A stretch of DNA of 64,000 bases from Micromonospora sp. WMMD1102. GTDB taxonomy: Bacteria > Actinomycetota > Actinomycetes > Mycobacteriales > Micromonosporaceae. The translations under genes were made by a program, and so were the position numbers. The notes beneath the pieces were generated by a model. It did no database searches, had not been told where the DNA came from, and worked only from the letters and a program-made list of their open reading frames with translations. The stretch covers positions 6,699,001 to 6,763,000 of the forward strand of contig NZ_JARUBN010000001.1 in NCBI RefSeq assembly GCF_029626265.1, in the 5' to 3' direction. Each line of letters begins with the position of its first letter. Within the stretch, counting starts at the first letter, position 1. Positions 33,809 through 41,871 of this stretch are shown one piece after another.

Positions 33809-34435
33809 GTGCTCGCTGATGACTTCTTCCGGTTGGCCCATCATGACGTAACAGGAAGGCTGAGGCTGCACGCCCGCGCGGTCGAGATCGGCTTGGCCGG
33901 CGCGTTGCTCGGAGAGCTGATCTCCGACCGGCGAGTTGATGTTCGAGATGGCGTGCTGGTCGTCGTGGACCGCACTCCACCGGCCGACGCTGTTTCCCAC
34001 GCGGTGCTCGACACCCTGGTCATGGAGGCGGAACGGCACACCGTACGGAACTGGCTGATGTTCCTCTCCCAGGACGCCCGCAGGCAGGTGGCCGAGCGGC
34101 TGCTGCGGGCCGGTCAGCTCCGGCCGGTGACATCGCGTCGGCTGCTGCGGCCGACCCAGACGATCTATGTCCCGACCGATATGAACAAAGCGGCCTGGCC
34201 GTGGTTGTCGCTCTCGATGCGGTTACGGCAGGAGCAGCCGTTCGACTACGAGTCCGCCTGCCTGGCCGGGCTCACGCTCGCGACGGGCTTGGACACATTC
34301 GTTCTGGAAGGCGCTCCGTCGCGAGCCTCTGAATACCTCCGTCACATCGCGGCCGGGTTGTGGCCCCCGATGAGGGAGTTGTTCGCCCACACCAAGGCCG
34401 CGATCGGCGACGCCGTGCTCGCTCATCGCACCTGA
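33809..34435 (+). CDS. GPP34 (GOLPH3/Vps74-like) family protein
   Basis: 208 residues. The pattern LADDFFRLAHHDVTGRL, VEIGLAGALLGELISDRRVD, DGVLVVVDRTPP and a long helical C-terminus is that of the GPP34 phosphoprotein family, which is widespread in actinobacteria and of unknown bacterial role (the eukaryotic members bind PI4P at the Golgi). Start GTG 33809 with AAGGG upstream. 44 bases separate it from the permease gene, so they may be co-transcribed. Confidence 0.75.
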   Translation: MLADDFFRLAHHDVTGRLRLHARAVEIGLAGALLGELISDRRVDVRDGVLVVVDRTPPADAVSHAVLDTLVMEAERHTVRNWLMFLSQDARRQVAERLLRAGQLRPVTSRRLLRPTQTIYVPTDMNKAAWPWLSLSMRLRQEQPFDYESACLAGLTLATGLDTFVLEGAPSRASEYLRHIAAGLWPPMRELFAHTKAAIGDAVLAHRT

Positions 34436-34479
34436 TCACCCTCACCCCTCCAACAAACCCCCTCTCCCCGGAGTTGCCC

Positions 34480-35991
34480 GTGACCAGTTTCCAAACTGCC
34501 CGGGTCAGTACCGTGACCAGCGCCCTCGCCCGCAACCGCCTCGGCGTCCCGTCCGTGGTGTTCTTCGTCGTGGCCGCCGCCGCGCCCCTCACGGTCGTCG
34601 CGGGTGGCGCCACGACCGGATTCGCCATCACCGGCGTCACCGGTATCCCCGTTGCCTACCTGGCTGTCGCGGCCATCCTGGCCCTGTTCGCCGTCGGCTA
34701 CGTGGCCATGTCCCGGCACATCCTCAACGCTGGAGCGTTCTACACCTACATCACCCACGGGCTCGGCAAACCCGCCGGTGTCGCGGGTGCGCTGGTCGCT
34801 CTCGTGGCCTACAACGCGATGCAGATCGGCCTCTACGGCGGCTTCGGCGCCGTCGCAGCCGACTTCATCAACCCGCGGACCGGCTTGAGCATCTCGTGGT
34901 GGGTTTACGCGCTCGCCGCATGGGCGATCGTCGGTCTCCTCGGCGTGCTCCGGGTCGACCTCAACGGCCGGGTTCTCGCGGTCATGCTCAGCGCCGAGAT
35001 CCTCGTCGCGGTGATCGCGGACGGTGTCATGCTGAGGCACCCCGCCGACGACGGTCTCAGCCTGGCCACCCTGTCCCCATCGCATCTGTTCGCCGCCGGG
35101 ATCGGCGCCGCGCTCGTCACCGCCATCACCGGTTTCGTCGGCTTCGAGGCAACCGTCGTGTTCTCCGAGGAGACCCGGGACCCGAGGCGGACGATCGCTC
35201 GCGCCACCTATATCGCCGTCGCGATAACTGGCCTGCTCTACGGCCTGTCGGCATGGGCCATGTCGGTCGCCACCGGCCCGGACCGGATCGTGGACGCGGC
35301 AACGGCGGACGGTACCGAACTCATCTTCAACCTGGTCCTGCCGCACCTCGGCCAGACCGTGGTCGACATCATGCACATCCTCTTCGTGACCAGCTTGTTC
35401 GCCGCGTTGCTGGCGTTTCACAACACGGTCGCCCGCTACTCGTTCGCGTTGGGCCGGGAAGGCGTGCTGCCCGAATGGATGGGGCGGACCAGCCGCCGGT
35501 CCGGCGCACCGGCTGCCGGATCGATCGCCCAGACGCTACTCGCCCTCGGTGTGCTGATCGGCTACGCCGCCGCAGGCGCGGAGCCGATCGTCCATCTGTT
35601 CTTCTGGGTGACGGTCACCGGCGGCCTGGGCGTGCTGATCCTCATGACGGGCACCTCAGCCGCCGTGGTCGGCTACTTCGCCCGCCACCCCCACGGCGAG
35701 AGCGCGTGGAGGCGCCTCGTCGCGCCTGGCTTGGCCGCGATCCTGCTGGCCGTCGTGCTCTGGGTGACCCTCGCCGAGTTCGCGACCCTCCTCGGCGTCA
35801 CCCCAACCAGCCCGTTGAGGTGGATGTTCCCGGCCGCCTACGCGCTCGCTGCCCTGGCCGGCATCGGCTGGGCGGTGTTTCTACGAATGACGAAGCCGGA
35901 CGTGTACGAGGCGATCGGCCTCGGCGCCAACAGCGTCACACCCACAGCCCATCGGGTCGACGCCCCTCTCGCCGGACCAACCCACGCCTGA
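34480..35991 (+). CDS. APC-superfamily amino acid permease
   Basis: 503 residues with about 12 membrane segments. The first segment has the APC signature SVVFFVVAAAAPLTVVAGG, and IGLYGGFGAVAADF plus ITGFVGFEATVVFSEETRDP match the helix 1/6 unwound regions and the Glu-rich loop of amino acid/polyamine/organocation transporters. GTG 34480 has GGAG 6 bases upstream and is preferred over the longer frame. The next gene, a GNAT enzyme, begins 18 bases later, hinting at uptake and acetylation of the same amine or amino acid. Confidence 0.85.
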   Translation: MTSFQTARVSTVTSALARNRLGVPSVVFFVVAAAAPLTVVAGGATTGFAITGVTGIPVAYLAVAAILALFAVGYVAMSRHILNAGAFYTYITHGLGKPAGVAGALVALVAYNAMQIGLYGGFGAVAADFINPRTGLSISWWVYALAAWAIVGLLGVLRVDLNGRVLAVMLSAEILVAVIADGVMLRHPADDGLSLATLSPSHLFAAGIGAALVTAITGFVGFEATVVFSEETRDPRRTIARATYIAVAITGLLYGLSAWAMSVATGPDRIVDAATADGTELIFNLVLPHLGQTVVDIMHILFVTSLFAALLAFHNTVARYSFALGREGVLPEWMGRTSRRSGAPAAGSIAQTLLALGVLIGYAAAGAEPIVHLFFWVTVTGGLGVLILMTGTSAAVVGYFARHPHGESAWRRLVAPGLAAILLAVVLWVTLAEFATLLGVTPTSPLRWMFPAAYALAALAGIGWAVFLRMTKPDVYEAIGLGANSVTPTAHRVDAPLAGPTHA

Positions 35992-36009
35992 CACGGGAGG
36001 AATAGCCCG

Positions 36010-36684
36010 ATGACCGTCACGGCCCCGCAAGCGGAGATCCGCCGCGCCACCGAAAACGATGCGGAGCAGATCGTTCAGCTCCTCACCGATGCGTTCCTGA
36101 CCGGCCCGGTCGCCGACTGGCTCGTCCCCGACGAGACCATTCGCCGGAAGGTCTACCTCGGCTACTTCGCCATCTGGGCGGCACACGCCCTCGAGAACGG
36201 GCTCGTCTACACCACCGCCGACCTGTCCGGCACAGCGCTCTGGTATCCCCGGGCGCACACGGCCGAGCCGGTCAACTACCGCCTCCGTCTCGCCGAGGCG
36301 GCGGGACCGTGGCTGTTCAAGTTCCTGATGCTCGACGACACCTTCGCCCTGCACCATCCAGGCTGGTCACACCATTACCTGGCGTTCCTTGCCGTAGACC
36401 CGCAGCGGCAGTCCGCCGGAATCGGCAGCGCGCTGCTTCGCCATCACCACGCCCGGCTCGGTTCCAAGCCGGCGTACCTGGAAGCGAGTAACGAGCGCAA
36501 CCGCGACCTGTACCTACGGCATGGCTACCGCACAACCGGCCCGTTCTACCTGCCACGCGGCGGCCCGCCTATCTGGCCTATGCGCTACGAACCGACACCG
36601 ACATCCTGCCGTTCGGCTCTTGCCGAGACAGCCGTCTCGCACCAGCCGGAGTCCGGAACCCTCGGCGAGACCCGCCCGCTGTAA
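36010..36684 (+). CDS. GNAT-family acetyltransferase (paralogue 1)
   Basis: 224 residues. Motif A is LAFLAVDPQRQSAGIGSALL (QxxGIG), and motif B PAYLEASNERNRDLYLRHGY. The N-terminal part ATENDAEQIVQLLTDAFLTG, then DWLVPDETIRRKVY, matches the GNAT type found near resistance or transport genes. The C-terminal 35 residues are Thr/Ser-rich. It is clearly related to the GNAT at 41226 (shared WYP, HHYL/RLGYLAV, HGYR, P-x-GGPxxWPM). Start ATG 36010 follows GGAGG. Probably in one transcript with the permease. Confidence 0.85.
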   Translation: MTVTAPQAEIRRATENDAEQIVQLLTDAFLTGPVADWLVPDETIRRKVYLGYFAIWAAHALENGLVYTTADLSGTALWYPRAHTAEPVNYRLRLAEAAGPWLFKFLMLDDTFALHHPGWSHHYLAFLAVDPQRQSAGIGSALLRHHHARLGSKPAYLEASNERNRDLYLRHGYRTTGPFYLPRGGPPIWPMRYEPTPTSCRSALAETAVSHQPESGTLGETRPL

Positions 36685-36820
36685 GGCCGAGCCGTCGCCA
36701 CAAGCCCGATAGCTACCGGCCTCCGCGCGTCTGAGCGCACCGCCCTGCCCCGGCTCAGGGTGCGACGAACCCCGCCAGACCGACACGTACATCTCTCTAC
36801 GAAGGAAAAGACCAGTATCG

Positions 36821-38305
36821 ATGGAATCGACAGATTCGACCGGTGTGGGACCGGCTCCCGGCGGTGTCGCCGCTCCGGCAAAACGTGTACGGACGAGTTC
36901 GATGGCGGCGGTGCCGGAGTGGGCGGCCCGCATCGTCACCCGTCACCTTGCCGAGCGGTATCTGTTCGACGGGTGGACGATCGAAGAGATCGCCAGGTCG
37001 GTTGATTGCTCATCCGCCCACCTCCTCCGCGTGATGGTGGAGGTAGGGATACCGCGTCGCAAGCCGGGCGAGCGGCTGGCCAGGTCTGGCCCGGTTCCGG
37101 CTGAACAGATCGCATGGCCGGACGGTGCCACTGCGGCGGCGGTGCCGCCGGGGTGGACGTGGACGAACTCGATAGCAGAGGTGCCCGACTGGGCAGCCCG
37201 CATCGCCACCCGTCACCTCGTCGACCGGTACCTGGTCGACGGCTGGACGATCAAGGAGATCGCCGGCTCGGTCGGGTGCACGCACATCCACATCCGCCGG
37301 GTAATGGTCGAGGTCGGGATACCTCGCCGTAAACCGGGCCACCGACTACCCGCACCCAAGCCGTCACCGGATGAGCGGACCGGCCATCTCGGCTGCGCTG
37401 GCCAGGCACTGGCACGGACGAACCGGCCGGGGCGGCGGATCGGAACGTATTCGCTGGCGAACGTACCGGACTGGGCGGCAACCATCGTCATTCGCTACCT
37501 CACGGACCGGTTTCTCAACGACGAGTGGTCGATCGGCGAGATCGCCCGGTCCGTCGGCTGCCCGTACGGCCACATCAACAACCTCCTCATCGAGTTGGGG
37601 ATATCGCGACTCGGGTCAGCACTGCGGCCCGATGCCGCCGGTCCTACCGATTCTGTCCAAGACGGGCCGGTCGCATCCCGCGACGGAACGCACACGGCCC
37701 ACGAGGCGGACGAGGTGTTCGCGCAACGGGCCGATACCGCATCGACGGCGCTCACGCGGACGGGCCAGATAACACCCCCGCCCGCCTGGGTCGCCCGGAT
37801 CGTCACCCGCTACCTGGTCGACCGCTACCTGGTCGACCTGTGGTCGATCAAGGAGATCGCCGCCACTGTCGGATGCTCGCACGGTCACGTCCACAACCTC
37901 CTGGTGGCGTTGGAAATCCCCCGACGCAAGAAGGCCCGTCGACTCCGCACCAGCGACATCCCCACTGACGAGCGGATCGTCGCCCGCTACGAGGCGGGCG
38001 AGTCGATCGGCTGGATCGCCTACCGCACCGGAATGTCACGCGGCTACGTCCGAGACCGCCTCCTGGCCGCCCAGGTACGGATGCGTCCCGGCCCAGCCCG
38101 ACGAAGGGCCGCTATCCCGGACCCGGAGATCGTCACCCGCTACCTCGCCGGAGAGACGATCCCGAGGCTCGCCGCAGCCGGCGGCGTTTCCAGCGTCTAC
38201 GTGGGAGACCGGCTGCGACAGGCAGGAGTCCCACTGCGCCGATCCGGGCCACAACCGCTCCAAAGCCAGACATGGCACGCCGAATCCACAAATGACCGAG
38301 GTTGA
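36821..38305 (+). CDS. Poly-helix-turn-helix protein (six HTH units)
   Basis: 494 residues. Four tandem copies of one domain start near residues 31, 121, 215 and 321: VPEWAARIVTRHLAERYLFD, VPDWAARIATRHLVDRYLVD, VPDWAATIVIRYLTDRFLND and PAWVARIVTRYLVDRYLVD. Each is followed by a helix-turn-helix core, for example WTIEEIARSVDCSSAHL and WSIKEIAATVGCSHGHV, then VEVGIPRRK. Copies 1 and 2 are exactly 90 residues apart. Two further, shorter HTH units end the protein (RIVARYEAGESIGWIAYRTG near 385 and EIVTRYLAGETIPRLAAAGG near 436), of the type seen in Hin-like/HTH_28 domains. There is no catalytic domain. It would bind DNA at up to six sites or one long composite site. The linkers are Pro/Arg-rich. 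ATG 36821; no close Shine-Dalgarno sequence. Not a family I know. Confidence 0.75.
   Translation: MESTDSTGVGPAPGGVAAPAKRVRTSSMAAVPEWAARIVTRHLAERYLFDGWTIEEIARSVDCSSAHLLRVMVEVGIPRRKPGERLARSGPVPAEQIAWPDGATAAAVPPGWTWTNSIAEVPDWAARIATRHLVDRYLVDGWTIKEIAGSVGCTHIHIRRVMVEVGIPRRKPGHRLPAPKPSPDERTGHLGCAGQALARTNRPGRRIGTYSLANVPDWAATIVIRYLTDRFLNDEWSIGEIARSVGCPYGHINNLLIELGISRLGSALRPDAAGPTDSVQDGPVASRDGTHTAHEADEVFAQRADTASTALTRTGQITPPPAWVARIVTRYLVDRYLVDLWSIKEIAATVGCSHGHVHNLLVALEIPRRKKARRLRTSDIPTDERIVARYEAGESIGWIAYRTGMSRGYVRDRLLAAQVRMRPGPARRRAAIPDPEIVTRYLAGETIPRLAAAGGVSSVYVGDRLRQAGVPLRRSGPQPLQSQTWHAESTNDRG
36911..37939 (+). repeat. Four in-frame ~165-bp repeats coding the HTH domains
   Basis: Units at about 36911-37075, 37181-37345, 37463-37624 and 37781-37939 share the DNA blocks for AARIVTRxLxxRYL and EIAxSVGC. 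Similarity at DNA level would allow unit gain or loss by recombination. Confidence 0.75.
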
Positions 38306-38311
38306 TCGACA

Positions 38312-38686
38312 ATGCCGCCACCCGCCATCACACCGACCGAATGGCCAGCCACCGAGATAGCAGCAGCGAGCAGCTACAAGCCGGGTGACCGGGTTTGGGT
38401 CTATCGCGGCGGATCCTGGCGCCCCGGCGTCGTGGAGTCCGCAACCTCGTTGGCAGTGCTGGCCACCTACCGGCCCACCGGCGCCAGAGGAACCGGCGTC
38501 GACACCGTAACCGCGCCGTACGTCACCAGACGCACCGATAGGGACACCAGCCTCGACCAGACGGGACTCATACATGAGCGCCTCGCCGCCGCTGTGATCC
38601 GGCCCATCGCTACAAGGGCGGCCGTCCACATCGCCTCGTCCTTGCCGGCCGCCCACTCGCCCGTCTCCGACACCGAACCGCAGTGA
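38312..38686 (+). CDS. Small protein with SH3-like beta domain
   Basis: 124 residues, start ATG 38312, 6 bases after the poly-HTH stop. The middle (YKPGDRVWVYRGGSWRPGVV, then SATSLAVLATYRPTG) looks like a small SH3/Tudor-like barrel that could bind DNA, RNA or peptide. The rest is Ala/Thr-rich. It overlaps the next gene by 4 bases (GTGA). Operon position links it to the poly-HTH protein and the TPR regulator. Confidence 0.6.
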   Translation: MPPPAITPTEWPATEIAAASSYKPGDRVWVYRGGSWRPGVVESATSLAVLATYRPTGARGTGVDTVTAPYVTRRTDRDTSLDQTGLIHERLAAAVIRPIATRAAVHIASSLPAAHSPVSDTEPQ

Positions 38687-40134
38687 CCACGACCGTAGGT
38701 ACTCCACCTGGCCTCCCGTCCCTCGAATCGAATGAGAAGTGTCGAATGATCCTGCCGGCGAACGCGGCTAACCGAGTCCTTGCCGTTCTCGTCAAAGGAT
38801 CGGGATACACGTCCATGTCACACCTCGCCACCGCGATCAACGACCTCGGACGGCAGAAGTACGGCCTCAACCTCGGCTACGACTACAAGAGCATCAAACG
38901 CTGGTTGCTGGGTAGCGACTGCGAGCGGCCCGACCTCGTCGCCGAAGTCCTCAGCAACGCGTGGGGCACCGACATCACCCCAGCCCTGATCTGGCCCCAC
39001 ACCCGCAACGGCGCCGCGCCTCTGCCCGCCCACCGCCACCCGTTCGTCGCCGACCGGACGCTCAAGGAACTGGCGACCTTCGTACGACGCGACATGCTGT
39101 GCCAGGACGCATCCCCGACCAGCATGGTGCCTGTCATCGCCGGACCCGAGTTCGCTGACGCCATCGTGCGCTGGTACGACACTGCCGCAATCGGAATATC
39201 GGCCTCAGACACTAAGGGAACGCAGCGCACCGACACGTCCGCCGTCGAGGGAGTCGAACGTGCCACGACACGGTTGATGGCAAGCGAAGCGGAATTCGGC
39301 GGAATGCTTACGCGCGACGCCGCCGTCGGACAACTCAAATCCGCCGTCGACCTGATCAACGCCAGCACCTACGACGACACGACCGGGAACCGACTCCTCG
39401 CGGCGGTCGCCACCCTTGCTGGCACCGTCGGCCACATGTCCTATGACAGCGGCCTCGACGGACCAGCGCAACACTACTTCACTTTCGCGCTTCAGGCGGC
39501 ACGTGAATCCACAGACGAACGCGCACCCCTGACCGCTGTCCGCATCCTCGCCGATATGGCCCGCCAACTACGGTCTCTGGACCAACCCCACGCCGCAATG
39601 CGATTGATCGACCTGGCGGTCAGCATCCTGCCCGGACAGCACACCGCCGTCAGGGCCATGCTGTGGAACCTCAAGGCGAATGTCCTCGCATCAACGGCAA
39701 CGAGTGGTCTCAGCGAAGTGCGAGGCTTGATCGACCTCGCCGCCAACCTCCGCGACGAGTCACGCGACGAGGCACAACCGTCGTGGCAACGCGACATCTT
39801 CCCCGACGTCACTGAAGCCGGCCTGCACCGCGAGGCCACAGGCGCATACCTACGGCTGGCGACCACCAACCCCACCCACGCCCGCGAACTCGCCAGGAGC
39901 GCCGAGACCGAAGCCCTCCAGTCGCTGGCCGCCTCGGACCCGACACGACGCCGCGAACGTGCCCACAGCCAGATCGACCTCGCCCAGGCGCGATTCCTCC
40001 TCGGCGACACAGAGCAGGCACGCACCGACGCTGAGGAAGCTGCCCGCCTGACCTCGCTGGTCCCAGGCTCCGCACGGCTCAGAGTCCGGCTCCGCGAAAT
40101 GCTCATCGCCGAACGAATGGAGCCGCCACAGTGA
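38683..40134 (+). CDS. XRE-like regulator with TPR domain
   Basis: 483 residues from GTG 38683 (GTGA overlap), or from ATG 38746. The N-terminal region (YTSMSHLATAINDLGRQKYG, then YDYKSIKRWLLGSDCERPDL) is a variant XRE domain in which the recognition helix reads KSIKRWLLG, followed by AEVLSNAWGTDITPALIWP. The remaining 300 residues are helical TPR-like repeats (LAGTVGHMSYDSGLDGPAQH, LAQARFLLGDTEQARTDAEE). It resembles NsdA-type negative regulators of antibiotic production. Third gene of the poly-HTH operon. Confidence 0.7.
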   Translation: MTTTVGTPPGLPSLESNEKCRMILPANAANRVLAVLVKGSGYTSMSHLATAINDLGRQKYGLNLGYDYKSIKRWLLGSDCERPDLVAEVLSNAWGTDITPALIWPHTRNGAAPLPAHRHPFVADRTLKELATFVRRDMLCQDASPTSMVPVIAGPEFADAIVRWYDTAAIGISASDTKGTQRTDTSAVEGVERATTRLMASEAEFGGMLTRDAAVGQLKSAVDLINASTYDDTTGNRLLAAVATLAGTVGHMSYDSGLDGPAQHYFTFALQAARESTDERAPLTAVRILADMARQLRSLDQPHAAMRLIDLAVSILPGQHTAVRAMLWNLKANVLASTATSGLSEVRGLIDLAANLRDESRDEAQPSWQRDIFPDVTEAGLHREATGAYLRLATTNPTHARELARSAETEALQSLAASDPTRRRERAHSQIDLAQARFLLGDTEQARTDAEEAARLTSLVPGSARLRVRLREMLIAERMEPPQ

Positions 40135-40215
40135 AGATCACCAATAGAAGTCACCCTGCTTCCCGGGCGTGCCCCCTACGCCTGACCCCCGACTGCGCGT
40201 CAACGAGGTACGACC

Positions 40216-40405
40216 GTGGATGAGCTGATCGCCCCTGGCCATCGGCTTGCTACTGCTGATTGCGGCGCTTGTCGGGGGTAGCACATCGGGCAGCGCCTGG
40301 TGGCTGTTCCGGTTACGCCTCACACGGTTACTCACCGCCGGACTGGCCCTGCTCTTGATTTCGGCCGTCCTGATCCACCTGAGAAGCGACCTCGGTCGCC
40401 CCTAG
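40216..40405 (+). pseudogene. Small two-helix membrane protein, apparently frameshifted
   Basis: GTG 40216 has GAGG 7 bases upstream and starts VDELIA; near 40232 a run of four C seems to carry one extra base. In the next frame the sequence goes on as PLAIGLLLLIAALVGGSTSG, FRLRLTRLLTAGLALLLISA and VLIHLRSDLGRP to a TAG at 40403-40405. Read together these make a 62-residue protein with two membrane helices. As it stands the frame from GTG ends early. It is absent as a single long frame, so it is easy to miss. Confidence 0.5.
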
Positions 40406-40470
40406 CCGACCGCCGCCACCGAGAACCCAAGCCACGGCGCCAAGTCCGATCCGACAGCCAACCTCTCCCG

Positions 40471-40986
40471 ATGGACAACACCGTGACTCAATCCGAAACG
40501 CAGACCGTCATCTCGTCCGAGGGCTCGATCCCGATCCTCGATCGGCCGCGGGCTGCTGACCGCGCCGACATCGCGGCACAGTGTGTCCGCCTCGCCATTG
40601 ACCACACCACCGCCGCCTTCGGCAAGGTTGGAGGGGCGCACACCGTTGACCCGCTGCGCGACGGTGCGGCCTACCTCAGCGCAGCGCACCATCTCCTCAC
40701 CGATCGGGCACATGAGTGCGAACAGGTAGTCGACCGTCGTCCTCCGTGGGACAGCGATCCCGCTGCCGCTGCTGGCCGCTACATCAGGACGGCCCTGCTC
40801 ATCGCCGACCACCTGTTCGGCAAGCCACCCGCGCAAGCCGCGGGGGAGATCGCGACCCCCGACCGGATGGCTACGGCCCGCATCCTCACCAATCTGGCCG
40901 TCGAGCGGCTTCAGCGTGCGCTTACCCAACTCGTCGGGCTACAGAACGATGGCAAGCCGGCCACCACCCAGCGAGGCACGAAATGA
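40471..40986 (+). CDS. Hypothetical protein
   Basis: 171 residues from ATG 40471 (the frame is open further 5' but Arg/Pro-rich). The sequence has DIAAQCVRLAIDHTTAAFGK, GAAYLSAAHHLLTDRAHECE and RILTNLAVERLQRALTQLVG: long amphipathic helices, no signal peptide and no known motif. It overlaps the next small gene by 4 bases (ATGA). Confidence 0.55.
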   Translation: MDNTVTQSETQTVISSEGSIPILDRPRAADRADIAAQCVRLAIDHTTAAFGKVGGAHTVDPLRDGAAYLSAAHHLLTDRAHECEQVVDRRPPWDSDPAAAAGRYIRTALLIADHLFGKPPAQAAGEIATPDRMATARILTNLAVERLQRALTQLVGLQNDGKPATTQRGTK

Positions 40987-41198
40987 ACGCAGGTGACTTT
41001 GTCAGCGCCTCGGCGCTCTATGGCCGACCCCGCCGTCAACATCCGAGCCAACCGACCGCCTCACGCACGGTCACGGCCACGCCCATCTCCGAATACCCAG
41101 TTACTCCGGGTGGCGGTCCTTCGTCCGCAGACCGCCCCACTACGACCCGCCGGACGAAACCGCTAGCCGCACCAACCCTCCCGCCATCAGCCCCGTAG
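40983..41198 (+). CDS. Small Pro/Thr-rich protein
   Basis: 71 residues, start ATG 40983 overlapping the upstream stop (AATGA). It begins MNAGDFVSASALYGRPRRQH and the rest is disordered, rich in Thr, Pro and Ser (TPGGGPSSADRPTTTRRT). It is supported by the coupling arrangement only. No function. Confidence 0.4.
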   Translation: MNAGDFVSASALYGRPRRQHPSQPTASRTVTATPISEYPVTPGGGPSSADRPTTTRRTKPLAAPTLPPSAP

Positions 41199-41225
41199 AC
41201 CGAACTGCAAGGAGCGGCACCCCTC

Positions 41226-41861
41226 ATGCGTACCACCGCGCACGTCACCGTGCGGCACGCCACCTTCCACGACGCGCCGCCCCTCACCAGCACGCTCGTC
41301 AATGCGCTAGTCGATACTCCAGACGCCGAATGGTTCATCCCAGACGACGACACTCGCCACGCCGTCTACGCCGAGCTGTGCACCGGACTGATCGACTACA
41401 TCCTCGACAACCGTAGCGGCGTGGTCTACACCGTCGATGACCAAAGCGCCGTCGCCATCTGGTATCCGGATACCAGCACACCGCCCAGCCTGGTCACCTT
41501 CCTCAGCCACACTCACGCCCACAGCCCGACCGCCGAGCGCATCCGCCAGGCCGAGGCCGCGCTCGCCGCCCACAGCCCCAGCATCCGACATCACCGCCTT
41601 GGGTATCTGGCCGTCGCGCCCGACCGCCAGTGCACGGGTTTGGGCGGCGCCTTGTTACGCCATCGACACGCTACTTTCGACTCCGCAGGCATCCCCGCAT
41701 ATCTCGTGGCAACGAGCACCGGCAGCCGGGACCTGTTCGCGCGCCACGGCTACCGGCTCATGCGCCACGCACCGATCCGTTTGCCTCACGGCGGCCCAGC
41801 CTTCTGGCCGATGTGGCGCCAACCCTGCGCGGCCGAGGCGCTCCCCAGGAACCCGAGGTGA
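41226..41861 (+). CDS. GNAT-family acetyltransferase (paralogue 2)
   Basis: 211 residues. RLGYLAVAPDRQCTGLGGALL is motif A (QxxGLG), and PAYLVATSTGSRDLFARHGY motif B. It shares with the GNAT at 36010 the segments DAEWFIPDDDTRHAVY/ADWLVPDETIRRKVY, VYTxDD, AIWYP and LPHGGPAFWPMWR. It is a duplicate separated by 4.5 kb, with the poly-HTH operon between. The next gene begins 10 bases after the stop. Confidence 0.85.
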   Translation: MRTTAHVTVRHATFHDAPPLTSTLVNALVDTPDAEWFIPDDDTRHAVYAELCTGLIDYILDNRSGVVYTVDDQSAVAIWYPDTSTPPSLVTFLSHTHAHSPTAERIRQAEAALAAHSPSIRHHRLGYLAVAPDRQCTGLGGALLRHRHATFDSAGIPAYLVATSTGSRDLFARHGYRLMRHAPIRLPHGGPAFWPMWRQPCAAEALPRNPR

Positions 41862-41871
41862 CGGGGCTCCC

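Noticed and set aside
34423..35421. 332-codon minus-strand frame opposite the permease
   Set aside because: Asp/Gly/Glu-rich mirror of a membrane-protein gene.
36911..37939. Regular repeats considered as a CRISPR array
   Set aside because: They are long, in frame and protein-coding with unequal spacing; no cas genes present.
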